DNA of 64,000 bases from Alkaliphilus sp. B6464 (GTDB lineage: Bacteria; Bacillota; Clostridia; Peptostreptococcales; Natronincolaceae). The number at the start of each line of letters is the position of its first letter. The first letter of the stretch is position 1. The stretch lies in the NCBI RefSeq assembly GCF_018141165.1, contig NZ_CP058558.1:124001-188000 (forward strand), read 5' to 3'. Below the pieces are notes generated by a model. That model had not been told where the DNA came from. It was given only the letters and a program-made list of their open reading frames with translations, and ran no database searches. The position numbers were made by a program, and so were the translations under genes. This document shows, piece by piece, positions 17,579 through 26,950 of this stretch.

Positions 17579-18604
17579 ATGTTTAGAATAGTTAAAAAAA
17601 TTGGTCGTGCAGGTGGACCTAAAAATAGAGAGAAGTCCAAAAATGAGTGGGATAAAAAATATGGAGTAGGCAAATGGAAAGTAGTTTATCAATATAATAA
17701 TGAGATTTATACTAGAGAACAGGCCTTGGAGAAATTTTATAACCGTTCTTACTATGAATACTTAAAAAACCACCCTACTACTCTTAATAATTTATGTAAT
17801 ATGGCTAATTCATTATATAATCCTCATGCAGATGCTACTGGTGGTGTAGATCTTCAGGTCCCTGCGGTATACAAGGCTCTTGAACATCTCAATAAATCAC
17901 TTCAAGGTGCTCAAAGAATTGCCATTGGAACATGGGGATATAAACAGGGAATTGAGTATCCTCAAATAAGTTGGGAACTTAGTCCATATAAAGTACCTTT
18001 ATGGTGTAATAAAGATATAAGTATTGAAGTGTTTTGGCAAGATTATAAATATCTTGCTGTACAAGAACTGGAACAATTATCTTTATTTAGCAATAATACT
18101 AATCTATCATCGGAATTCTCTATAACTGAAGAAATTGGAGATTTATTTAATACTAATAAATTAAAATATGTTTATGCACATTGCATTGCAGAGGACTGTC
18201 ATGTGAATGCAGGTATTACAAAAATATTTGATAAAAAAGATCCATTAATGAAAGTATATCTAAAACCTAGAGCCATTATAGGTAAAGCCATCAAATACGA
18301 AAGTAATAAAGTTGGAAAGGTTTATAATCTAATTACTAAAGATCAATCATGGAAGGCTGCAAGAGTTCCCGGGAAAACTTATTATAGAAATAGAGAATGT
18401 ATTCCTTATGACGAGTATTTGAAAAATTTAAGGTTATGTTTAGATGATTTAAAAGATCAAATGATTGTTAATAATGAAAAGTTTCTAGTTATGCCTAAGA
18501 TTGCATCAGGACTCGATAAATGCCGTTGGGAAGATGTTAAGCCCATTATAGTAAAAGTATTTTCAAATACTGATATTTCTATTATCATTCGCATGTTAGA
18601 TTAA
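17579..18604 (+). CDS. protein with C-terminal TARG1-like macrodomain
   Basis: The ATG follows ATAGGAGGC. Residues about 190-341 match the ADP-ribosyl-glutamate/nucleotide hydrolase macrodomains of the TARG1 type: YAHCIAEDCHVNAGI at 199-213, LITKDQS at 251-257, MPKIASGLDKCRWEDVKPII at 305-324. By alignment the two TARG1 catalytic residues are present as Lys254 and Asp313. Such domains remove ADP-ribose from proteins or from DNA, as the DarG antitoxin does. Residues 1-170 are an unrelated unknown domain containing GAQRIAIGTWGYKQGIEYPQ. The gene is monocistronic. A role in undoing host ADP-ribosylation, for example by DarT, is inferred. Confidence 0.82.
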   Translation: MFRIVKKIGRAGGPKNREKSKNEWDKKYGVGKWKVVYQYNNEIYTREQALEKFYNRSYYEYLKNHPTTLNNLCNMANSLYNPHADATGGVDLQVPAVYKALEHLNKSLQGAQRIAIGTWGYKQGIEYPQISWELSPYKVPLWCNKDISIEVFWQDYKYLAVQELEQLSLFSNNTNLSSEFSITEEIGDLFNTNKLKYVYAHCIAEDCHVNAGITKIFDKKDPLMKVYLKPRAIIGKAIKYESNKVGKVYNLITKDQSWKAARVPGKTYYRNRECIPYDEYLKNLRLCLDDLKDQMIVNNEKFLVMPKIASGLDKCRWEDVKPIIVKVFSNTDISIIIRMLD

Positions 18605-18697
18605 ACAATAAGGCTTTGCTTTAAATTAGTGTTGATTTACAGAAAATGTATATACAAGGTACTAGGTATCTAATAACAGTATGAAGGAGGATTAAAA

Positions 18698-18883
18698 ATG
18701 AATATTGAATATGTTCCAATGTCACCATGTTATAAGTATAAAATTGTTACTCTTAAAGAGGTTAAAGAAAATTTAAAAGGTTGGTATGGTACGTTGGTTG
18801 TACCAGAGGGTGTGACAGAAGAAACCAGAGGAATATTAATTGGTAAAGGCTCTTGTTTGTCATTCAATGTCATTGAAGAATAA
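18698..18883 (+). CDS. hypothetical protein, 61 aa
   Basis: The start follows GAAGGAGG. The small protein is beta-rich (GWYGTLVVPEGVTEETRGIL) and may be a single-barrel domain. It has no recognised family and no clear partner. The opposite-strand frame is a shadow. The 230 bases after it hold nothing I can support until 19118. Confidence 0.65.
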   Translation: MNIEYVPMSPCYKYKIVTLKEVKENLKGWYGTLVVPEGVTEETRGILIGKGSCLSFNVIEE

Positions 18884-19117
18884 ATCAATAATCTAATATT
18901 TCGTAATACTAATACATTTTTTATAGGAACTATCAGCATTCTTTTAAAACAAAGCCAATAATAAAAATCCTGTGTTTAAAATTCTTAAAATAAAGATACT
19001 GTAAATTGTTTAAATTGGGGAGGGTTAAAAATCATTTTCGTCTATTTCCTTTAAAGTATAAGGCTGTTTCATTGATTTTTAACACAAAAGTAGACATAAT
19101 GACAAACGCAATTAAAG

Positions 19118-19342
19118 ATGTTAAACAATAGTTTATTAGTTATAAATCGCAGTGTTTTTGTAAGACAAAATGCTGAATGGGAAGATTTACTTACAAGACT
19201 CTTGAATGAGATAAAAGATAGAAGAAAAGAAGAAGCACTATGGCATCAAGGATTCAGAAATCTTTTAGATAATTGAAATATTTCTTATGAAAATGATTTA
19301 GTAAGATTAGGAGTACCTAAAATTTTAGAAGGGCAAAATTAA
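19118..19342 (+). pseudogene. small ORF interrupted by an in-frame TGA
   Basis: A 74-codon frame from ATG 19118 to TAA 19340 is protein-like throughout (for example NAEWEDLLTRLLNEIKDRR and NDLVRLGVPKILEG) but has TGA at 19274-19276, codon 53, where Trp (TGG) would read naturally. No good ribosome site precedes it. The simplest view is a decaying gene; readthrough is not excluded, but the only tRNA-Trp in the window has anticodon CCA. Confidence 0.45.
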
Positions 19343-19360
19343 TATTGAAAGGAATGAGTA

Positions 19361-19549
19361 ATTATAATAAAACTATTAAAGAAGATAGATAACTATTTAT
19401 TGTCAAGTAATGTATGCTATTTAGGGTTTATTATTACAATTCCAATAGTTATATATATACTATGGATCTTAAATATAAATATATGGTGGTCTTTTATTCA
19501 GGTGCCTTTAGCACATATAATTCTCGATTATAAAATAGTTAAAAAATAA
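19361..19549 (+). pseudogene. small membrane-protein frame without a normal start
   Basis: A 62-codon open frame encodes one or two hydrophobic helices (GFIITIPIVIYILWIL). AAAGGA precedes it, but the only ATG there (19354) is in another frame and ends after 12 codons. Either an ATT/ATA start is used or a frameshift has damaged the gene. A terminator follows at 19571. Confidence 0.35.
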
Positions 19550-19570
19550 TTAATATAATATGAAATATAC

Positions 19571-19600
19571 AAAAAACAGTATTCATTAATACTGTTTTTT
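19571..19600 (+). terminator. terminator
   Basis: AAAAAACAGTATT/AATACTGTTTTTT stem and T run between the small membrane frame and RNase R. Confidence 0.75.
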
Positions 19601-19621
19601 ATTATACTTTTTATTTTTAAT

Positions 19622-19650
19622 TTGATTCTAACTTCTTTCTTTTTTATAAT
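19622..19650 (+). promoter_or_regulatory. sigmaA-type promoter of RNase R
   Basis: TTGATT and TATAAT with a 17-base spacer, 31 bases upstream of the ATG at 19682. Confidence 0.65.
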
Positions 19651-19681
19651 GCTGTTACCTTACCGAAAGGATGTGATTCTT

Positions 19682-21835
19682 ATGTTTAAAAAGTTTCTTA
19701 TCACCTTATTGAATGATAGTGATTATACTCCTAAGACTTATGAAGAATTGATAGGACTATACCCTATTCTTAGAAGAAATCAATCTAACTGTTTTAGGTT
19801 TCTTCAAGAACTAGAGAAAATGCAAATTGTATATTTTATGCCAAATAAAACTTATATCTTATCTAGTGATGCTATCATTGGGTATTATCAAGGAAAGAGT
19901 AATCATTTTGGATTTTTAATTCCTCTAGATAAAAATAGATTTGCTAAAGATTTATTTATTCATAGTAAGAATTTAAACGGTGCTATGGACGGAGACCTTG
20001 TTATAGGGAAAATCATATACACCTCTCATTCTAAAAGCAATGAATCTGAAGGCAAAATTATATCTATTATTGAAGAAAAAAAACATAAAATTGTAGGAGA
20101 TTTTATTGATAATGGAAGTTATGCTTTTGTTATTCCTGACAATGATAAATTTAAAGATATTTATATTAATAAAGAACACTTTAATGGTGCAAGGAATAAT
20201 GATAAGGTAATCGTTAAAATTATTAAGAGAGCCAAAAATGGTAAAAATCCTGAAGGCACCATATCCGAAATTTTAGGAAAAAAAGATGAAGTTGGAATGG
20301 ATATTATATCAATAATTAGGCAATATGGACTGTCTACGGAGTTTCCTAATGAGGTGTTAAAACAAATAGAAGATTTTCCTGATAAAATTGATAAGGAAGA
20401 AATAAAAAGAGAACTTCTGCACCGGAAAGATTTAAGACATTTAAAAATTTTCACTATTGATGGTGAAGATACTAAAGATTTTGATGATGCAGTTTCTATT
20501 GAAAAATTGAAAAATGGAAACTACAAATTGGGCGTTCATATAGCAGATGTTACACATTATGTTAAAAAAGGAGCACCCCTTGATAAAGAAGCATTAAATA
20601 GAGGAACTAGTGTATATTTGGTAGATCGTGTGCTTCCTATGTTACCTGAAAAACTTTCAAATGGGTTATGTAGTCTAAATCCAAATACAAATAGGTTTGC
20701 TCTTACTTGTTTTATGGAAATAAATCACAATGGAGAAGTTGTTAATACTGAAATTGTAGAATCATTAATTAATACTATTGAGAAAATGACTTATATTAAT
20801 ATAAATAAAATTATCGAAAAAAAAGATGAAGAATTAATATTAAGATATGGACATGTTCTTGATGACATATTAATGATGGAAGAATTAAGAAATATATTAG
20901 CCCAGAAAAGATATAATAGAGGTTCTATTGATTTTGATTTTCCTGAACCTAAAGTTATATTAAACAACAAGAAGAAACCTATCTCTATTGAGTTGTATGA
21001 AAAAAATTCTGCTACAAACTTAATAGAAGAATTTATGATTGTTACAAATGAGGCTATTAGTAGATATTTCTCTATTAAAGAAATTCCTTTTCTTTATAGA
21101 ATTCATGATAAACCTTCAGATGAGAAAGCACAATCATTCATAAAATTCCTTAATACTATATCAGAAGAACAAGTTAATATTACTCCTTCTCCCAAAGGGT
21201 TACAAATTATATTAGAAGAATATAAAAATAAAAAAGAATACTTTCAAATAAATCATATACTCCTTAGAAGTTTGACGAAGGCTAAGTATAGTAACGAAAA
21301 CATTGGCCACTTTGGACTTGCCAGTACACACTATAGTCATTTTACTTCACCTATTAGAAGATACCCTGATCTTCAAATTCATAGGATAATTAAAGCGTAT
21401 TTGCATGGAAATTTATCACAGAAAGAAATTCTAGAGTATAACAAGGAACTTCCTGACATAAGCAAACATGCTACTTCTATGGAAATGAAGGCAAATCAAT
21501 GTGAAAATGATAGTAAAAAACTCAAAATGTGCGAATATATGTTAGATAAAAAAGGCCAAGAATTTAAAGGAATTGTATCTGGAGTAACAAACAAAGGTAT
21601 ATTTGTATCTCTTGAAAACACTGTTGAGGGATTTATTTATGTCGAAGATTTCAATATGGATAAGCAATATTTATATGATGAAGATATTTTCTCCTATTAC
21701 TCTCAAAATAATAAAAATGACAAATTTACATTCGGAGTAAAAGTAATAGTACAGGTTTATGAAATAGATTTAAATAAAAAACAAATAACATTTAAATTAA
21801 TCGAGAAGATATATGAAGATGATAAAGAGGAGTAA
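19682..21835 (+). CDS. rnr: ribonuclease R (RNB family exoribonuclease)
   Basis: The start is the ATG after AAAGGATGTG; the longer frame begins inside the promoter. The protein is 717 aa, the RNase R size. It has an N-terminal winged helix (1-60), cold-shock-like OB domains (about 60-200), the catalytic RNB domain with TIDGEDTKDFDDAVSIE near 245 (the Asp cluster that binds Mg), SPIRRYPDLQIHR near 555, and a C-terminal S1 domain (about 620-700). It degrades structured RNA 3' to 5' and helps tmRNA-linked decay. In an element carrying many tRNAs and kptA it adds to RNA-handling capacity. Confidence 0.95.
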   Translation: MFKKFLITLLNDSDYTPKTYEELIGLYPILRRNQSNCFRFLQELEKMQIVYFMPNKTYILSSDAIIGYYQGKSNHFGFLIPLDKNRFAKDLFIHSKNLNGAMDGDLVIGKIIYTSHSKSNESEGKIISIIEEKKHKIVGDFIDNGSYAFVIPDNDKFKDIYINKEHFNGARNNDKVIVKIIKRAKNGKNPEGTISEILGKKDEVGMDIISIIRQYGLSTEFPNEVLKQIEDFPDKIDKEEIKRELLHRKDLRHLKIFTIDGEDTKDFDDAVSIEKLKNGNYKLGVHIADVTHYVKKGAPLDKEALNRGTSVYLVDRVLPMLPEKLSNGLCSLNPNTNRFALTCFMEINHNGEVVNTEIVESLINTIEKMTYININKIIEKKDEELILRYGHVLDDILMMEELRNILAQKRYNRGSIDFDFPEPKVILNNKKKPISIELYEKNSATNLIEEFMIVTNEAISRYFSIKEIPFLYRIHDKPSDEKAQSFIKFLNTISEEQVNITPSPKGLQIILEEYKNKKEYFQINHILLRSLTKAKYSNENIGHFGLASTHYSHFTSPIRRYPDLQIHRIIKAYLHGNLSQKEILEYNKELPDISKHATSMEMKANQCENDSKKLKMCEYMLDKKGQEFKGIVSGVTNKGIFVSLENTVEGFIYVEDFNMDKQYLYDEDIFSYYSQNNKNDKFTFGVKVIVQVYEIDLNKKQITFKLIEKIYEDDKEE

Positions 21836-21846
21836 TATTACCCCTC
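21826..21846. terminator. short hairpin between converging genes
   Basis: AGAGG-AGTAATATTA-CCCCTCT inverted repeat spans the stop of RNase R and precedes the MCP stop. Confidence 0.45.
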
Positions 21847-21851
21847 TCTCT

Positions 21852-23942
21852 TTATAACTTAAAACTATTCATCTGTTGAATTAATTCATCTGATAACTGC
21901 TTTAAGTTTTCTGAACACTCTACAAAAGTGCTTGTTGTTGCTGCAATTTCTTCTGCCGATGCCGATACTTCTTGGGTACTAGCACTAATTTCTTCTGAAA
22001 CTACTGAAACACTTTGGGTATTGTCAACAATTTGATTTTTCTTATTATCCATTTCAATTGTAGATTCTTTTATTTCTGTAACTTTAGAATCAAGTTCCTG
22101 AACTGAATTTAGAATCTTATCAAAAATACCTTTGGTTAAATCTACTGCAACAACTTGTTCATCAACACTTGTTTTCGATTGTTTCATAGCGTTAACAGCC
22201 TCATTCGTTTTATCATTCATATTAGAAATTAGATTACTAATATTTTGGGTGGCTTTAGATGATTGTTCTGCAAGTTTTCTGACTTCATCAGCCACAACAG
22301 AGAAGCCTCTACCTGCCTCTCCTGCTCTTGCAGCCTCTATTGCTGCATTTAAAGCGAGTAAATTTGTCTGATCTGCAATCTGATTAATTGTTTCAGTAAT
22401 TGAATTAATTTCATCTGCCGAATCTTTCATTTCCAATATTATTTCATTAACCTTTTTAGTAGATTCTCCAGTTCTTTCAGTTTTATCTACAAGTATTTTA
22501 ACCTGACCTAAACCCTCATATCCTAATATTTTAGCATTATTGGACAATTTGTCTACTTCAAAAGTATGTCTAGTAATCTCCTCTATTTCTCTCGCTAACT
22601 CACTTATATTATTTGAGTTCATATCAATATCTCTTGCTTGTTCATGAGTCCCAGTTGCAACTTCTTGAATTGTAGCAGCAATATCATTCATTGCAATATT
22701 TGTTTCGGCCGTTATTTGAAGTATTGAATCAGAAGTTTGTGCAACAATTTTAGATGATGCTCTAACATTTAACATTAGTTCTCTAATATTATGAATCATC
22801 TTATTAAAACTTTTACCTAAATCTCCGAATTCATCTATAGATTTAAAGTTAGTCGATACTGTTAAGTCTCCTTCTGATGCCTTATTGAAACTATCTAATA
22901 ATTTTCTTATATTATTTCCAATACTTTTACTAATAAAAAAAGAAAATAACATAGTTATTAATATTACTGTCAATCCGATAAATATAGTATTTGTTAGCAA
23001 TATTTTTGTATCTCTTAATAGTTCTTCTTCTGGTATTGAAGAAATAATTTTCCATCCGGTTTTTTCATTGGTTTCATAAATTCCTAACCTTTTCGCTCCC
23101 TTATAATTATAATTTACGAAACCTTTTCCTTTCATTAAAACATCTGTCCATATAGGTGATTTTTTAGGATCATCCGTTCCGACAATTTTTTCATTAGGAT
23201 GTACTAATGCTATTCCATTTGAGTCTGCAACATACACGTATCCTTCTTCACCTATTTTTAGACTGGATAGATTCTTAGAAAACTCTTTTAAATCAACATC
23301 TAAACCAACGACTCCTATAATCTTACCATTATCTATCACAGCCTTAGATACAGTTACTATGATATCTCCAGAAGTAATGTCTTTATATGGGTCAATCCAT
23401 ACTGCCTTGCCATTGTCCTTTATGGCTAGTTGGTACCAAGTTCTTGTTGTAGGATCAAATCTACTTAAATCTACCTCTGGATATATTATAGTTGTCTTAT
23501 CTATTATAGAAAAAAATACATTTTTTACATTAGGGTTAATTTTTTCTATTTCTTTAAATACCCCTATTAATGAATCTTTAGCACCAACAGTAGCACTAGA
23601 TATTGTATCAATTGATTCATTGACAGTGGCACTTGATACTACATCAATTTCCTCTCTGCTTACATTGTAATGATAAGTATCTTTCAGAATTGGAAGTTCT
23701 GAAAGTATTGCTGCCTGACTCTCTACACCTACAAGATAATTACTGATACTTGTATTAATATATCCTAAAGTTTGGCTACTAGTAACTGCTAGTTTTTGCT
23801 GTAGAATATTAAAAGATTTAATATAATTTATTATTCCCACTGAACCTATTGCAAAAATAGACATACACACTAATGAAATCATGAGTCTTGAACGTACAGA
23901 ATTAAATTTAAATTTTACACTAACTTTCTCTTTTTTTTTCAC
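21852..23942 (-). CDS. methyl-accepting chemotaxis protein (dCache type)
   Basis: A GTG start follows AAGGAGG. The 696-aa receptor has TM1 (about 18-40), an extracellular dCache domain (45-310), TM2 (about 316-338), HAMP (340-392) and the cytoplasmic signalling hairpin with the invariant tip [20 protein letters not shown]. The dCache segment [14 protein letters not shown] followed by WIDPYKD resembles the R-x-WY...Y..D amino-acid-binding motif of Cache receptors. No CheR-docking pentapeptide ends the protein. A chemoreceptor on a mobile element could redirect host movement. It has its own copy of the conserved promoter element. Confidence 0.93.
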   Translation of the reverse strand: MKKKEKVSVKFKFNSVRSRLMISLVCMSIFAIGSVGIINYIKSFNILQQKLAVTSSQTLGYINTSISNYLVGVESQAAILSELPILKDTYHYNVSREEIDVVSSATVNESIDTISSATVGAKDSLIGVFKEIEKINPNVKNVFFSIIDKTTIIYPEVDLSRFDPTTRTWYQLAIKDNGKAVWIDPYKDITSGDIIVTVSKAVIDNGKIIGVVGLDVDLKEFSKNLSSLKIGEEGYVYVADSNGIALVHPNEKIVGTDDPKKSPIWTDVLMKGKGFVNYNYKGAKRLGIYETNEKTGWKIISSIPEEELLRDTKILLTNTIFIGLTVILITMLFSFFISKSIGNNIRKLLDSFNKASEGDLTVSTNFKSIDEFGDLGKSFNKMIHNIRELMLNVRASSKIVAQTSDSILQITAETNIAMNDIAATIQEVATGTHEQARDIDMNSNNISELAREIEEITRHTFEVDKLSNNAKILGYEGLGQVKILVDKTERTGESTKKVNEIILEMKDSADEINSITETINQIADQTNLLALNAAIEAARAGEAGRGFSVVADEVRKLAEQSSKATQNISNLISNMNDKTNEAVNAMKQSKTSVDEQVVAVDLTKGIFDKILNSVQELDSKVTEIKESTIEMDNKKNQIVDNTQSVSVVSEEISASTQEVSASAEEIAATTSTFVECSENLKQLSDELIQQMNSFKL

Positions 23943-23989
23943 CTAGAATCCTCCTTAAACAACAAAAGTTTGATCTTTAGTAATTTGCT

Positions 23990-24001
23990 TTTAACATAAC
24001 A
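23990..24001 (-). promoter_or_regulatory. conserved promoter-like element, MCP
   Basis: Exact TGTTATGTTAAA on the minus strand, 48 bases upstream of the MCP GTG. Confidence 0.75.
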
Positions 24002-24044
24002 TATATTTTAAAACTTTCATTGGCTCTTTTATGTCTAAAACAGG

Positions 24045-24056
24045 TGTTATATTAAA
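24045..24056 (+). promoter_or_regulatory. conserved promoter-like element, variant
   Basis: TGTTATATTAAA (A for G at position 7), 48 bases ahead of the HExxH gene; divergent from the copy at 23990. Confidence 0.6.
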
Positions 24057-24103
24057 AACAAATATGCAGTAATTAATGAAACAGTTAGAAGGAGGAGTAT
24101 AAA

Positions 24104-24694
24104 GTGGAATCAAGGTCTTTCTTAGAAAATGAATTTGACATATTGCTTGGTAGATATATTAAATTTTATAAAGAAGTTGAAAAGTATCTTTTAGATGATG
24201 TACGGTTAATGAACTTAGGCACATATTTATTAAAAACTTATGGTGAAGAATACTTTTATCCAGAAGGAGATCCCCTAATTTGCCAAAACGTTTTTAATAA
24301 AATATATCACATACTTAAATCTGATAAACGATTAAAGTTAGAATTTAATAAGCAATTGCCTGTAAAGGGTGCTTTTATTGTTGAAAAAAATAATAGTATG
24401 AAGATATTATTTGCTAGAAACTTATCAATACTAGAAACCTCTCAAGTAATAGTACACGAATATATACATTACTATATTCATATTCATAATCTATTTTATA
24501 AAAATGAAGATGTTGAAGAAATTGTGGTTAATATCATAACTTATTTCATACTTCTTAAAAATGGTATTGATACACAAAATGAGATACTCTATTGTCTGGT
24601 TCAATATGCAAAAACTGATGCTAATTTGATATCAGACTATCGAGAAATTATTATCGTACTGGCAATACGTATAATTAATCAACTTGAAATATAA
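24104..24694 (+). CDS. HExxH metallopeptidase-like protein, 196 aa
   Basis: A GTG start follows AGGAGGAG. The central helix VIVHEYIHYYIH has the zincin motif HEYIH at 118-122, followed by acidic residues (NEDVEEIVVN, 132-141) that could supply the third ligand. The arrangement recalls small ImmA/IrrE-type or SprT-like proteins. There is no signal peptide. ImmA-type peptidases often control mobile-element repressors, but no repressor is adjacent. Probable zinc hydrolase of unknown substrate. Confidence 0.65.
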   Translation: MESRSFLENEFDILLGRYIKFYKEVEKYLLDDVRLMNLGTYLLKTYGEEYFYPEGDPLICQNVFNKIYHILKSDKRLKLEFNKQLPVKGAFIVEKNNSMKILFARNLSILETSQVIVHEYIHYYIHIHNLFYKNEDVEEIVVNIITYFILLKNGIDTQNEILYCLVQYAKTDANLISDYREIIIVLAIRIINQLEI

Positions 24695-24783
24695 ATTGAT
24701 AATTACATAATATTGATAGTCTTTTATATGTAGGGTTTCACTGTTTCATATGTGGCATTTAATATTGAAAGGAGAATGATAGA

Positions 24784-25221
24784 ATGGGTTCATGTACAAA
24801 TTATAGTAGACTTGAAAGATATATTGAAAAACATGGTGTGAATGATAAATCGAAATATGAAGAAATATTGTTAGGTAAAAAGGTAATAGAATTATTGCAA
24901 GTACACGTTTTTCACCATATTAAGAGCGATGTTAAATTAGATGATGGCTTATGTTACGAAGTCCATTTTAGGTGGGCTATTCAAGAAGAAGATGAGTCAG
25001 GAGAGGAATTGCCTGATTTAGCCGATAGTATATCTATGATAGAATACTATGAAAAAAATATTATAGATAAGAAAATTACAGAAATTGAAATAGGATATGA
25101 TAGAGATGATATGGTTTATTGTTATGCGTTTGTTGGGGAACCTACAGAAAAGCATTATTTAGAAATTCCTATAATTCAAGTAGATGATATTGATTCTGAT
25201 GAAGATACATTATCAAATTAA
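24784..25221 (+). CDS. hypothetical acidic protein, 145 aa
   Basis: The start follows GAAAGGAGA. The protein is acidic, with a beta-rich core (LCYEVHFRWAIQEEDES) and an Asp/Glu-rich C-terminus (VDDIDSDEDTLSN). No recognised family. It lies 89 bases after the HExxH gene on the same strand. Confidence 0.7.
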   Translation: MGSCTNYSRLERYIEKHGVNDKSKYEEILLGKKVIELLQVHVFHHIKSDVKLDDGLCYEVHFRWAIQEEDESGEELPDLADSISMIEYYEKNIIDKKITEIEIGYDRDDMVYCYAFVGEPTEKHYLEIPIIQVDDIDSDEDTLSN

Positions 25222-25234
25222 GGATTAATAATTA

Positions 25235-25252
25235 GAAGGGATTTATTCCCTT
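25235..25252 (+). terminator. terminator
   Basis: GAAGGGA/TCCCTTC hairpin followed by CTTTTATTTTT after the 24784 gene. Confidence 0.65.
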
Positions 25253-25350
25253 CCTTTTATTTTTATGATACAATTTTAAAGGATACTTCTATTTTTTAAG
25301 TGTTCTCCTTTATAATCTCCTTCTCTAAGATTTAGAGGAGTTTTTTATAA

Positions 25351-25382
25351 AAAAAGACCTTGAGAAATCCAAAGTCTTTTTT
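25351..25382 (-). terminator. probable terminator of the tRNA operon
   Basis: AAAAGAC/GTCTTTT inverted repeat with T-rich minus-strand exit, 14 bases past the last tRNA (Trp). Confidence 0.6.
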
Positions 25383-25395
25383 ATTCTTAACATAT

Positions 25396-25471
25396 TGGCA
25401 GGAGTGAAGGGAATCGAACCCCTGACATATGGTTTTGGAGACCACTGTTCTTCCAACTGAACTACACCCCT
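25396..25471 (-). tRNA. tRNA-Trp (CCA)
   Basis: 7-bp acceptor AGGGGTG/CACTCCT, anticodon stem GTGGT/ACCAT around CTCCAAA, T arm GGTTCGATTCC, CCA encoded. It reads UGG only. Confidence 0.95.
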
Positions 25472-25519
25472 ATAATGCCAACTTTTGTACAGTTGGCTAA
25501 TATATCGTATTAATAAATT

Positions 25520-25768
25520 TTATTTTCTATAATAATACTTTTCCCACTCATTTTTTGATCTATAAAGATAATTTTCATGATTACTCCAAGGAACATAGAA
25601 AATATAATCATATATATTCCATGAATTATAGAGTTTTCTATACGCTTTCCCATTAGTAATAACATTATTATATCTTCTAACTTTTTTGTTAGACTCTCGT
25701 TTTGAAAATTTTCTCGACCCTTGGGCACCAGTTTTCATAACTGGCGTTCTTTTAAAAGATCTACTCAT
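25520..25768 (-). CDS. small basic protein inside the tRNA operon, 82 aa
   Basis: The ATG follows GAGGTGTAGC. The N-terminal half is very basic (MSRSFKRTPVMKTGAQGSRK and KKVRRY), the C-terminal half aromatic (NSWNIYDYIFY, WEKYYYRK). It resembles short MSRS-type proteins seen in other clostridial and bacillar genomes, and may bind RNA. It sits between tRNA-Ser(GCT) and tRNA-Trp and must be co-transcribed with them. A second frame over the same bases is a shadow. Confidence 0.7.
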   Translation of the reverse strand: MSRSFKRTPVMKTGAQGSRKFSKRESNKKVRRYNNVITNGKAYRKLYNSWNIYDYIFYVPWSNHENYLYRSKNEWEKYYYRK

Positions 25769-25886
25769 GGCTACACCTCCTCTATCATGAGGCGACAGAA
25801 CTTATAAGTAGTCCTCCTTTTGAATATTTAATCAGCATAATATCACATCCTGTTATTATCTATATTTTCTTTTTTAAATATAATTA

Positions 25887-25979
25887 TGGCGGAAGGTGTG
25901 GGACTCGAACCCACAAGTCGAATTATTAGTCCGACTACGGATTAGCAGTCCGCTTCCTTACCAATTCGGACAACCTTCC
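25887..25979 (-). tRNA. tRNA-Ser (GCT)
   Basis: Acceptor GGAAGGT/ACCTTCC, anticodon loop CTGCTAA, long class II variable arm, discriminator G, CCA encoded. It reads AGC/AGU. Confidence 0.95.
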
Positions 25980-26159
25980 ACATAAAAGTCCAATACAAAA
26001 CCATTGTGTTACTACTATATCATAGAATATAAATAGTTAATTCTAGGTATGATGGCTGCTTGTTACACCCTTAAATAATAGGCACTTTATCTCTCTCACT
26101 TATACATCGAGAAAGTATAAAAAATACTTTAGAAAACAGGTTTGTATTGAATTACGTAA

Positions 26160-26234
26160 TGGGAGCAGGGATGGGACTCGAACCCACGACTTTTAGGTTA
26201 TGAACCTAAACTGCCACCTCTGCATCACCCTGCT
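26160..26234 (-). tRNA. tRNA-Met or lysidine tRNA-Ile (CAT)
   Basis: Acceptor AGCAGGG/CCCTGCT, anticodon stem TTAGG/CCTAA around TTCATAA, CCA encoded. It lacks the three G-C pairs of an initiator. The D stem is weak. Whether the C34 is modified to lysidine cannot be told from sequence. Confidence 0.88.
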
Positions 26235-26401
26235 ACAATAATCTACATAACCTCCCTTAATTCTCATGTCAGAACTTAGCCTATTAGCAGTTAGTTATAT
26301 ACATTATCTACTCAGACAATAGTTAAATCAAACAATCTCCACTCGTTATTGAAGAAGAATATCTTTCCTCAATATTCCACCTTCTTGATAGAGATATGTA
26401 A

Positions 26402-26496
26402 TGGCAGAAGGAGTGGGATTTGAACCCACGAGGGATAGGAACGCTACCCCTATCGGTTTTCAAGACCGACACCATAAACCTCTCGGACATCCTTCC
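26402..26496 (-). tRNA. tRNA-Ser (TGA)
   Basis: Anticodon loop CTTGAAA, long variable arm (TAGGGGTAGCGTTCCTA), discriminator G, CCA encoded. It reads UCN, mainly UCA. Confidence 0.95.
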
Positions 26497-26603
26497 ATAT
26501 TATGTGGTGTGAATATAAAACCAATATAGATATGCTCTTTTCTTAGTTTTTCTATATTACACCAATTTTTGCCTTTCGCCTAACAATTAATAATTAAATA
26601 AAT

Positions 26604-26679
26604 TGGAGCCGAAAGTGGGATTTGAACCCACAACCTTCCGATTACAAATCGGATGCACTGCCAATTGTGCTACTTCGGC
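26604..26679 (-). tRNA. tRNA-Thr (TGT)
   Basis: Acceptor GCCGAAG/TTTCGGC, anticodon stem TCCGA/TCGGA around TTTGTAA, CCA encoded. Confidence 0.95.
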
Positions 26680-26714
26680 AAATTAGTAAACTCTTTATTC
26701 TATAATTCTATTAA

Positions 26715-26790
26715 TGGTTAGGGAAGTAGGATTCGAACCTACGATTACTAGAGTCAAAGTCTAGTGCCGTACCAATTTGGCTATTCCCTA
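26715..26790 (-). tRNA. tRNA-Gln (TTG)
   Basis: Acceptor TAGGGAA/TTCCCTA, anticodon stem CTAGA/TCTAG around CTTTGAC, CCA encoded. Confidence 0.95.
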
Positions 26791-26810
26791 TCATTAGATT
26801 TAAAACATAA

Positions 26811-26885
26811 TGGCTCTTGGGGTGGGGATCGAACCCACGACATCCTGATTAACAGTCAGGCGTTCCACCTCTGAACTACCCAAGA
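26811..26885 (-). tRNA. tRNA-Asn (GTT)
   Basis: Acceptor TCTTGGG/CCCAAGA, anticodon stem CCTGA/TCAGG around CTGTTAA, CCA encoded. Confidence 0.95.
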
Positions 26886-26950
26886 ATAATATATTAGTAT
26901 ATAACTTTAAACTTATATAAAAAATCTTGATAGTATTGCTAAGATCTAAA

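Noticed and set aside
25396-25471. Opal suppressor tRNA to explain the in-frame TGA at 19274
   Set aside because: The only Trp tRNA has anticodon CCA, and no TCA anticodon was found in the array.
26160-26234. Initiator tRNA-fMet
   Set aside because: The anticodon stem lacks the three G-C pairs required and the 1-72 position is a pair, so it is an elongator or lysidine Ile type.
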